From: an uncultured Bacteroidales bacterium
GTDB lineage: Bacteria; Bacteroidota; Bacteroidia; Bacteroidales; WCHB1-69
Direction of reading: 5' to 3'
Assembly (NCBI GenBank): GCA_900316305.1
Contig: ONCM01000002.1
Coordinates: 1-37,966 of the forward strand
Length of the DNA: 37,966 nucleotides
Shown here in pieces: positions 1 to 8,800 of this stretch. The translations under genes and the position numbers were made by a program. The notes beneath the pieces were generated by a model that was not told where the DNA came from, made no database searches, and saw only the letters and a program-made list of their open reading frames with translations. Positions within the stretch are counted from its first letter, which is position 1; the number at the start of each line of letters is the position of its first letter.

Positions 1-3000
1 GCCGTAAACATCAAACAATTGAATATCCGTAATAGAATATTCTACATTTTGCATTCTACATTCTACATTGATATATTCGTTTGCCGGGTTCGGGAACAAC
101 GTCACGCTATTCTCCAGCCAGTTCTCGATGCCGACATTAGTGGTATGGGCCGTGATGGAGCTGCTCCAGTTGCTGAGGTCGTCGCCGCAGTTGGCCTGCA
201 CTTGGATCTCGTAGTCGGTGTTGCCTTCGAGGTCGTTGAGGGTGTAGCTGTTAGTAGCGGAGGTAGCGGAAGACCAGGTGCCGGTACCGACGCGGTACTG
301 GATGTTCCAGCTCTCCACATTGGCATCAGCATTCCAAGTGATGGTGATGGCGTGATTCTCGATGCTCGTGGTGTGCAAACCGGTCGGCACATCGCACGAA
401 GGTGTCTCGTTGTCCAACGTGTTAAATGTCAGCTCGTCGCCGTAGATGGTGTTCCCATTATAAATAATGTATGCCTTGAAGGTGTAGCTCGTGCTGGGAT
501 CGAGGTCGGTGAGAACGTAAGTGTAGGTGTTGCCGGTGCCGGAAGCCGCCACTTGTGCGTAAGTGCCGCCAGAGGTCGTCTTCCATTCGAAACCTCTGCT
601 CGTGATGGTCTGGTTGTCAGGATTCGTGATGGTGGCGTTCAGCACGGCGTAGGTTTGTGAGATGTTCGAGGCTCCACCAGTGGTCACCGTAGGATCGATG
701 GGAACGCTGGACTGTGCGGTAGTGAAGCTGACCAAGTTGGTCCAGTCGCTCTCGTCAACGTCGTTACAGATGGCTTTCACCCGCACATGGTAAGGCGTGC
801 TGGGTTGCAGACCGGCAAAGTTGTAGGACGGGCTCGTCAGACTGTATTCAGGTCCCCAGTTGGTCGTGGTGGCCTTTTTGTATTGGAGTTTCCAGTTGGT
901 CTCAGTGCCGCCGGGGTTCCAGGTGACATGCGCAGTAGTGCTGTTGATGTCGCTCACGGTCAGGGCTGTGGGTTTATTGCAGAGACCGGGGGCATCGCCA
1001 GAAGCGTCATACAGGGTGATGTCGTCCAAATAGATGCTGTAGCCGTCGATGCCATATCCCACAAAGGAAACCTGATAGGTGGCCGAAGGAGACGGCAATG
1101 CAAGGCTGTCAAAATGATAGTCATACGTCTCGTCGTGATAACCGGCGATTCTCACCCAGTCACTTGTAATGGACGTGCGATAGAAGACCACCAGTGAGTC
1201 TGCCACTCCTTGCCAGCCAATTCTACGTTGGTAGAAAGAAATCATGGGGTTGGTGTGGCCTGAGAGGTCGAAGATGGGCGAAATGAGACGTGAGGATGTG
1301 TTAACTGTGTAAGACATATAGACGCAAGCAGCACCGGTGTGGGGGTTGACCGTGGTGGTGTGCCAATGATTGTTGCCGTTGATCGTCTGTTCCGTCCAAC
1401 AACCCAGATCGTTGTTGTCGAAACTGGTGGCGTACGGGAAGATGTCGACCACATCGCAGACGGTCGCGAAGGGGGCGGTGCCGGTGGCCGAGACGCCATC
1501 CGCGCCGCAGTGACCCGTGATCTCAACCGTGTAGTTGGTGAGGGGGAGGAGACCGGTCAAAGTGGCGGTGGTGCCCGTCACAGTCATAGTGTCCTCGTTG
1601 CAGACGACCGTGTAGCTGTCAGCACTGCCGACCCAGGTGACTACTGCTGTAGTTGTGCCGGGAGTGACCGTGATGCCCACAGGAGCGGGACAAGACACGG
1701 TGGTGGTGAATTGGATAGGATTGGTGGCGTCGGGTTCTGATTGGGGCGTTCCGCAGTTGGTGACGATATACACCTGATAGGTGGTGAGCGGTGTCAGCCC
1801 GTTCAGGACCACCGTGGTGGAGGTGGTGGGCATCGTGCTCCAAGTGGTTGCGGAGTTCGCTTTGTAATAGACAACCCATGCATTGTGGGTGGTGTCGTTG
1901 TCCGTGAATGTGATGGTGGCGCTGTGACCGTCCACATAGCCGACCTCCACACTGTTCTTCAAAGGTGAAGGACAGTCGGGAGCCAGGGAGACGGTGAAGT
2001 CGTCCATGTTCCAACCGGCGAAGTCGGCGGCGTAGTTGCTGGTGAAGTGGATGGCGATGCGGCCGGAGGTGGCCTGTACACCGTTGAAGTCGAACGGTCC
2101 CATGAAATAGCCGTTACCACCGGCGGCGGAACCGCGCGGTCCGGGGATGCCTGCATTGCAGACCGGCTCGAACGTGGTGAGATCTTGCAAATCGGCGATG
2201 ACACCTACTTCCACGTTGGTCTGTTCAATGCCGTATCCTGTAGCCCAAAAAGAGAGTCGTAAGTCGTGGACATCGTTGGTGAAAACCGGTAATACCAACA
2301 GGTTCTCATAGCCGGTGAGCTCGGCGGTGTTGGCACCGGAGTGGGCAGCTTCGCCATATCCACAAAAGACGAAAGGACCGCCGTAAACAGCTGTGACAGG
2401 GGTGTCCCAGCAGACGAACGGTTGCTCGCCAACGCCCGGATAGGATTCGAAAGTCTCGGTCCAGGGATTGTCGTCCGTGACCGTGATGGAACCGCAGGCA
2501 GTGGCGAAGTAGGCCGGTTGTGAGAGCAGGGAGGAGTCCTGGGCGCAATATCCGCGAACCGTAACATAGTAAGCGGAACCGCTGGCCAGGTTGTTGAAAG
2601 TATAGGAACTGGTCGTAGTGGTGAAATAGCCAGATGTGGGGCCGTTCAAATATACGGCATAATGGTCGGCGTTGCCGTTCCAAGAAAGCGTGGCGCTCGT
2701 CTGGGTGATGCCGCTGACAGCAAGGTTGCTCGGCGGAAAGCAGTCGGTGCAACGCACCAACAGCTCGAAACCGGCACGACAGTAAACTTCGTACTCGTCG
2801 GACTGGAACCGTAATGTGATAGGACCGCCGTAAGCCACGTTCACATCCTGTACGCCCGTGTAGAAGCCCAAAACGTTTCCGGTGGTGCCCACACCTTCAT
2901 AGATGGTCAGCGTGGACATATAATAGGAAATAGCGTCGTAAAGATGCACCGAGCCGCTGATTTGGATGCCGTTGCCTTCCGTGGCGGGATAAATCACTAA

Positions 3001-5565
3001 AGTGTAGTCGCAGCCGGCACTGTGGTTGCCGAACTCGCCGCCGTCGTCGTAAATGAATGCTCCGCAGGTGAGCATCGTGTCACTACCAACGACACCGATA
3101 TTGAAGGTGCCGGTCTTGACGGTGATAGGACTTGACCATTCACTTTGCTCATTTCCACAATTGGAACGTACATAGAAATCGTAGGTCGTAATGTTCTGCA
3201 GACCGGAGACCGTGAATGGGTTGGTGTTGGCGTTTACTAAGGTGCCTTCTGTCTCAGGGTCAAAGCCCGTCACACCATAACGGATTTGCCAGGATTGGGC
3301 GTTGCCCACCTCCGTCCATGACAACGTGGCCGCCTGGGTGGAGGCGTTGAGACATTGGAGGTTGATGGGAACCATGCATGAAGGCATGACCGAGATGACG
3401 AGGTCGTCCATACGGTAACCGCAATCTATTGCGTTGGCAGCGCGGAAGGCGATGTATTGGCCGTTGCCGTTGTAGCTGCTCAAGGAAACGACATGGTGCT
3501 CGTAGGAGGCAGCGTTGTTGCCGATGATGGTGCTGTTAATGGTCTGCACAAGCTGGAAAGTGTTGGCATCCGTGGGATCGGTCATGACACCTACCTCGAA
3601 AGTACCGCTCTCACCAGTCTTCACTAGATAGAAGTCCAACATCAAGGTGTTCACCGGGATGGAAGACGATATGGCAGGTGAGATGGCCATGGTCCAGCAG
3701 TAGGGAGTGTAGGAGAAGTCCAGACAACCCGCAGAACCGTTGTGCGTGTAGTTGGCGTCGTTGAAGTAATAGACCATCTGGCTGGGGTTGGAGGCCAGAC
3801 GGCTCCAACAGGCGATGAACTCGGCGCCTCCTTCGATGGTGGCGACGTCGAAATTGTTAGAATAGGGCATCGCCGTGAGTTCGCTACATTGAGTCTTGAA
3901 GGTGTAAGAAACGGAAGGAACGGAAGATTCCGAACCGCAGTTCGCCTCCACATAGAAAGTGTAATAGGTGTCGGCATTCAAACCGCTCAACGTATAGGAG
4001 GGTGTGCCGCTCACGGAAACAGAGTTGAATTGTGCATCTGAAACGGCTTTGTAATAGAGTGTCCAGGAAGTGGCGGAGCCCGTCTCGTTCCAGAGCAACG
4101 TGGCAGTGTTGGTGGTGATGGCTGACGCGGTCAGCAGATTCGGCTGAGCACAGGCGCTTCCGGAAATCATGATGTTGTCGATGGCTGCGGGCGGGTTGTT
4201 ACCCATGGAGACGTCATTTCGCCAATAGAAGAGAACTTTCTTTGACGTGTTGGCTACATTTGACAGGATGAAATCGACGTGCGTCCAGTTAGCTACATTA
4301 TACTGCTGACCGATCAGTGCAAGGCCGGTGGGGTTGTTGTTTGGGTCGATTTCGGTGGTTGCATCTACCAAATAAACAGAAAGATAGTCATAAATACTAT
4401 TTGCTGTCATTTCTCCCATGGTTTTATAGTCGAAGGAGAGGTGGTATTCGATAGGATCATTGCCGAAGGCGACATTAAAATAGGCAAAAGCCCTGGACTC
4501 CCAGGATTCGTTGTAGCTGTTGGAGGTTCCGTTGTCCTCGGAAATGTACAGGCTGTGGCCTATTTCATTGGGATCTGCAGCGTTCATCGGCTTGAAAGTG
4601 GCGGAACCAATTGCCCACTGGTTGACCCCAGTGCCCGTGAAGATGAATTCAGAAATTAGTTGGGGCGAGGTTTCGAAATCTTGCATGTAAGGCAAGGTGA
4701 CTGGCAGATTCGGGGTGGTGAAAACCAAAGTCTGGATGGAAGTGGTAACAAGGCTCTCGCTGCACAAGGATTGGACGCGGGCTTTGTAGGTGGTGTTGTA
4801 TTGCAGATTGGTGAGATTTGCCGTGGTGTTAGTTGTTTGTATGCTCGTTGCATTGCTCCAGTTTGTGTCGGAGGCCGGCATGTATTGCAATCTATAGGTG
4901 GGAACACTGGGGTCTCCGTTCCAAGAAATCGTGGCGGAGTTGGCCGTGATGTTGGAGGCTGTCAGAGTATTGGCCTTCGGACATAAGGTGGGCGTTTCGT
5001 ACGTGAACGTGGCCTTGGGTAGGAAGTCGTACCTGTCCGGATTAGGATACCAATCGAAATATTGGTTCAGACTGGCATTCTGTTGGGTGATGCCGTAGAA
5101 ATCGACATGGGCGTAGTTGCCGGTGGTGTTGGAAAGGTCAAACAAAAGATTGCCGCCGGTGTAGGAGAACGGGGTGCTGAATTCAATGGACAATACGTTG
5201 TTCACAATGACAATATTTCCGGTATAGACATGCTCTAGCACCGTGTTGTTGTCAAAAGCCGCAGATGGGAACTGACTGGCCGTTGTGATGCCCAAATAGA
5301 CGGTAAGAATGGCGGTGAGTTGGACGGGAGTCGATGCCGTGTAAAACTCCATCTTGGTGATGTCTTTCCCGATCATGTCCGTCAGCATGGATGCGGGATA
5401 GATAATCTGGGTGTGCTCTGGCATATCTAGGTAGTAGCCGTTGAACGGCACGTAGGAATTGGTGCCGGTTCCGTTTGCCACGGTCAGCGTATTTTGCGCA
5501 TAGGTCGGTGTTAAAGAAAAACCTAACGTCAGAGTGGTCAGAAAAAGTAATGCGATCTTTTTCAT
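1..5565 (-). CDS. Giant secreted fn3 / choice-of-anchor J protein with T9SS sorting domain (3' end outside window)
   Basis: One uninterrupted frame of 1855 codons runs from an ATG at 5565 to the window edge with no stop, so the C-terminus is missing. It begins with a signal peptide (MKKIALLFLTTLTLGFSL, then an AQ cleavage site). Next come an N-terminal beta domain (about 25-170) and alternating fibronectin III and choice-of-anchor J (cleaved-adhesin/MAM-like) modules, the latter at about 282-472, 562-725, 1032-1192 and 1372-1525. A CUB-like module lies at about 820-935. A T9SS type A sorting domain starts at about 1819 with VTLFPNPANEY. Known biology: such proteins cross the outer membrane through the type IX system and are anchored to the surface or released. 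Ligand unknown; adhesion or glycan/host binding is inferred. It is a paralogue of the next gene upstream (same CUB-like module and flanking text). A heptamer array interrupts the sorting domain at 39-66. The frame is certain; the function is not. Confidence 0.9.
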   Translation of the reverse strand, partial: MKKIALLFLTTLTLGFSLTPTYAQNTLTVANGTGTNSYVPFNGYYLDMPEHTQIIYPASMLTDMIGKDITKMEFYTASTPVQLTAILTVYLGITTASQFPSAAFDNNTVLEHVYTGNIVIVNNVLSIEFSTPFSYTGGNLLFDLSNTTGNYAHVDFYGITQQNASLNQYFDWYPNPDRYDFLPKATFTYETPTLCPKANTLTASNITANSATISWNGDPSVPTYRLQYMPASDTNWSNATSIQTTNTTANLTNLQYNTTYKARVQSLCSESLVTTSIQTLVFTTPNLPVTLPYMQDFETSPQLISEFIFTGTGVNQWAIGSATFKPMNAADPNEIGHSLYISEDNGTSNSYNESWESRAFAYFNVAFGNDPIEYHLSFDYKTMGEMTANSIYDYLSVYLVDATTEIDPNNNPTGLALIGQQYNVANWTHVDFILSNVANTSKKVLFYWRNDVSMGNNPPAAIDNIMISGSACAQPNLLTASAITTNTATLLWNETGSATSWTLYYKAVSDAQFNSVSVSGTPSYTLSGLNADTYYTFYVEANCGSESSVPSVSYTFKTQCSELTAMPYSNNFDVATIEGGAEFIACWSRLASNPSQMVYYFNDANYTHNGSAGCLDFSYTPYCWTMAISPAISSSIPVNTLMLDFYLVKTGESGTFEVGVMTDPTDANTFQLVQTINSTIIGNNAASYEHHVVSLSSYNGNGQYIAFRAANAIDCGYRMDDLVISVMPSCMVPINLQCLNASTQAATLSWTEVGNAQSWQIRYGVTGFDPETEGTLVNANTNPFTVSGLQNITTYDFYVRSNCGNEQSEWSSPITVKTGTFNIGVVGSDTMLTCGAFIYDDGGEFGNHSAGCDYTLVIYPATEGNGIQISGSVHLYDAISYYMSTLTIYEGVGTTGNVLGFYTGVQDVNVAYGGPITLRFQSDEYEVYCRAGFELLVRCTDCFPPSNLAVSGITQTSATLSWNGNADHYAVYLNGPTSGYFTTTTSSYTFNNLASGSAYYVTVRGYCAQDSSLLSQPAYFATACGSITVTDDNPWTETFESYPGVGEQPFVCWDTPVTAVYGGPFVFCGYGEAAHSGANTAELTGYENLLVLPVFTNDVHDLRLSFWATGYGIEQTNVEVGVIADLQDLTTFEPVCNAGIPGPRGSAAGGNGYFMGPFDFNGVQATSGRIAIHFTSNYAADFAGWNMDDFTVSLAPDCPSPLKNSVEVGYVDGHSATITFTDNDTTHNAWVVYYKANSATTWSTMPTTSTTVVLNGLTPLTTYQVYIVTNCGTPQSEPDATNPIQFTTTVSCPAPVGITVTPGTTTAVVTWVGSADSYTVVCNEDTMTVTGTTATLTGLLPLTNYTVEITGHCGADGVSATGTAPFATVCDVVDIFPYATSFDNNDLGCWTEQTINGNNHWHTTTVNPHTGAACVYMSYTVNTSSRLISPIFDLSGHTNPMISFYQRRIGWQGVADSLVVFYRTSITSDWVRIAGYHDETYDYHFDSLALPSPSATYQVSFVGYGIDGYSIYLDDITLYDASGDAPGLCNKPTALTVSDINSTTAHVTWNPGGTETNWKLQYKKATTTNWGPEYSLTSPSYNFAGLQPSTPYHVRVKAICNDVDESDWTNLVSFTTAQSSVPIDPTVTTGGASNISQTYAVLNATITNPDNQTITSRGFEWKTTSGGTYAQVAASGTGNTYTYVLTDLDPSTSYTFKAYIIYNGNTIYGDELTFNTLDNETPSCDVPTGLHTTSIENHAITITWNADANVESWNIQYRVGTGTWSSATSATNSYTLNDLEGNTDYEIQVQANCGDDLSNWSSSITAHTTNVGIENWLENSVTLFPNPANEYINVECRMQNVEYSITDIQLFDVYG
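39..66. repeat. Heptamer array (attctac) inside a coding sequence
   Basis: Four contiguous 7-bp units are seen: attctac, attttgc, attctac, attctac. On the minus strand they are read through as VECRMQN within the T9SS sorting domain of the first gene. The same unit recurs as an intergenic array at 16216-16253 and, in reverse complement, at 21116-21178. Confidence 0.85.
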
Positions 5566-5633
5566 ATTTTAACTATTTTATTATTTCTACTTTATTTTTA
5601 TATTCAAATCTATTCAATGCAAACTGCAAACTG

Positions 5634-5641
5634 CAAAATTA
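5634..5641 (-). promoter_or_regulatory. Bacteroidetes-type -7 box for the first giant gene
   Basis: TAATTTTG on the minus strand matches the Bacteroidetes sigma-ABfr -7 consensus TAnnTTTG. It lies 68 bp upstream of the ATG. The -33 element is weak (a TTTTC near the expected position). The site implies a 5' UTR of roughly 60 nt. Confidence 0.6.
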
Positions 5642-5727
5642 CAATTTTTTCTTTATGAAAAATATATTGTTGATAACTTTTGCGCATCTCTGGTTTTACG
5701 GTTGCACGGCTTGTTTGGTTACACGGC

Positions 5728-5767
5728 AAAAAAAACGGGTACCGACCGTGTGGCCGATACCCGTTTT
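5728..5767 (-). terminator. Rho-independent terminator after the second giant gene
   Basis: A perfect 10-bp stem (AAAACGGGTA at 5732-5741 with TACCCGTTTT at 5758-5767) encloses a 16-nt loop. On the minus strand it is followed by a run of T. It ends transcription of the gene at 5834-10846 before the next promoter at 5634-5641. Confidence 0.8.
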
Positions 5768-5772
5768 AACGG

Positions 5773-5834
5773 TTGTTGGTTATTGGTTATTGGTTATTGG
5801 TTATTGGTCGCCCGTTAACCATTAATCATTAACC
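5773..5834. repeat. Two heptamer arrays directly after a stop codon
   Basis: Units gttaacc, attaatc, attaacc (5814-5834) touch the TAG stop of the second giant gene. Five units of ttgttgg/ttattgg follow (5773-5807), before the terminator. Read in the direction of the gene, both contain TAA in each unit or across unit junctions. Confidence 0.8.
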
Positions 5835-8800
5835 TATTTTTTCACGAACCTCTTCGTCACCGTGCCCTCATCCGTGGTCACGCGCACGAAATAGATGCCA
5901 TCGGCGAGACCGGAAACGTTGATGCGGGTCGGTATGGACGAATGATTATTCGTCCAGATCATTTTGCCATAAACATCGAAGATCTCCATGTCCGTCACGT
6001 TCACCTCGCCGTCCACGCGGATGTCCACGTATTCCTTGGCAGGGTTCGGATAGAGCGTGACAGCCTTCTCCAACCGATCTTCAATGCCCACGTAAGGCGT
6101 TGCCACGGTGATGGTGTCGCTCCATGCACTCCAAGTGTTGTTTTCACATAGGGCGCGTACTGTAAAATGATAGTAAATCGATGTGGTTAGGGCGACACCG
6201 TGGTGTTGCATATCCATGACGATGAACTCGTAATGGAATGTGTCAATGTTAGTTTCTGTGAAATATTCACCACTTTCAGGACCCAAGCTTCCTCCTGTGC
6301 CATAATATGAGACCTGCCAAGTATTCACATTTGGATCATTGTCCCACTCTAAGATGATGAAGTCGTTCCCGACTTCAACGGCATGAAGTCCGGTGGGGGC
6401 ATCGCACGGTTCAGGTTCGGGAGTGAACACCCCGTCAACGGTGATGTCGTCCAGCACAATGCCGTGGCCGTAGTTGGCGTTGCCCACGAAGGCAATCTGG
6501 TAGGTGGCAGACGGGTTCGGCAGGGCGAGGGAATCCATCGTCCATACAACTACACTGCTGGAATATTGGGTCAGCGGCAGCCACTGCTCGTCGGGAGCGG
6601 TGCGGTAATAGACGTACAGGTAGTCCTGGTCGTTGCCCCAGGCTTGCTTGGCGTACCAATAGGTGATGTAAGGATCAGTCAAGTTGGTGAGGTCCAAGAT
6701 GGGGGAAACCAATCTGGTGGTGTAGCCGTTGTTGTTGTTCTGATAGAAGAACGCGTTGTAGTCGCCCGTATGCGCCTCGTGGATGCCGCTGCTGGAAGAG
6801 GCTCCTGCACGGAAAGTCCAGTTGACAGCGCCGATGACGTACTCTTGCGTCCAGCAGTCAGGCATGTTGCCGCCATTCTCGAAACCTTCGGTGTAGGGGA
6901 AGGTGCTGACCGCATCGCAGGGGGTGCTGAAGGTGAAGTTGGTCCAAATGGACTGCTCGCCAGCATCGCAATTGGCCTGGATCCGCACTTGGTAGGTGGT
7001 TCCGGACTGCAGGTTGTCGAAGCTGTAACTCGGGGCCGTGTTGACGGTCACCGTGGTCCAGTCATTGTCGGAAGCCTCCTTGAACTCCAGCGTCCAGCTA
7101 TCCTCGGTACCGGTCGGGGTCCACTCGAGGACAGCGTCGGTGGTGGTGATGCTGGTGATGGTGAGATCCACGGGTGCCGGACAAGCGACGGCCTCCACGG
7201 AGACGTTGTCGATGACGGCGCCGGGCTGGTCGCCGTTGCTGGTGTCGTTACGCCACAGGAAGACCAGCTTGGCGGTGGAGGTGGTACTGGGGTTGGCGAC
7301 AGGGTTCGGCATCACGGTCGTGATGTGCAGCGTGGAGTCGTTCGTCAGGTTGATGGCGTAAGGATTGTCAGAGCCAGTGTATGGCAGATAGTTGGTGAAA
7401 TCGACGGCGTACTGCGAGAAGGTGGCGCTGGCGTATGCGACGTTGGTGTTGATGGCCGGATAGTTGGTGTCGCTCGGTGCGAAGAAGACCTTCATGAAGT
7501 CGAATTCGTCTTCACCGCCCACTTTCACGTCGAAGTTGATGATCACCTCGGTCGCTTCACCGATGGTGAAGATTTTCTCGGCCGTGACCACCGAGAAAAC
7601 ACTGGTGTTGTATCCGGGCGTGTTGTTGTTGCTGGAAATGAACAGAGCGTTGTCGCTGTCGCTGACTGCGCCGATCATCCAACCGTTGGCGCAGCTGCCG
7701 TTGTTCAACAGCCAGTTCTGGTCGCTGCCGTCGCTGAAGTCGGTGTTGTAAGGAATGGCCGTGGCCACCATCGGGGTGATGAAGGTGATGGAGGCCGCCG
7801 GGGAATAGTCGCCCCCACAGTCGCCATAGACGTTCACTTGATAGCTCGTCAACGGGGTGAGCCCGTTCAAGGTGAGGAAGGTGTCAAGGGTGGTCTCCGA
7901 TGTCCATACGGTGTCGCTATCGGCCTTGTATTCCACCATATAGGTGGTGGACATGCCCACCCAAGTCAAATCGGTGGAGGTGGCGGTGAGGTTGGAGGTG
8001 GTCAGGAATCCGGGAGGCGTGCAGGAGGCACAGGTCACGTTCAGCTGGAAGCCGCTCATGTTGACGCCGCCGTCGGAGGTGAACTTGAGGGTCAAGGGAC
8101 CGTTGGAGGCGACCATGGCAGGGATGGTGCCGGCGCCGCTGAATTGGCCGAGTTGCGTGCCGCCGGTACCCGCACCGTCATAGATGTACAGGTAATCCCA
8201 ACCGCTTTCCGTGTTGTAGGTTCCGGAGACGGCGATGGAGCTGCCGGCGGTTTCGGGATAGAGCACCAGCGTGTAGTTGCAGTTGGAACTGTAGTTGCCG
8301 TTGGCGCCGCCGTTGTCTAAAACGATTAAGTCGCAGGTGGTCAGCGTGTCGGAACCGGTGACGCCCATGTTGTAGGTGCCCGGCGTGGCGGTGACAGGCC
8401 CTATCCAGAGGCTCTGCTCGTCGCCACAGTCGGCTTGCACGTAGAAGTCATACGCCATAGCGGAGAGGTTCCCGATGGTGAAGGGATTGGCGTTGGCATC
8501 CACGAGGGTACCGCTGGTAGAACCTTGCGTGTAGCCCGAGGGACCGTACTCGATGTTCCAGTTGGTGGCGGAACCGTTCTCTCCCCATGCCAAGGTGACG
8601 GAGTTGGCGGTTACCGCACTCACGGAGAGGTTGGACGGCTTCACGCAGGAGGTGGCATTGTACACCATCACATTGTCAACGTGCAGATCGTTGTCGCCGT
8701 TGCCGGTCACAGTCGATTCGCCGTAGAAGGCAATCAACACTGTCTGGTTGGCATAGTTGGCCAGGGAGATGGTGGCCTCCTCGCCAGCGGCGGAAATGTG

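Noticed and set aside
6383-8320. A 645-codon plus-strand frame opposite the second giant gene
   Set aside because: Gly/Val/Arg-rich shadow of a T9SS protein with signal peptide and complete sorting domain.
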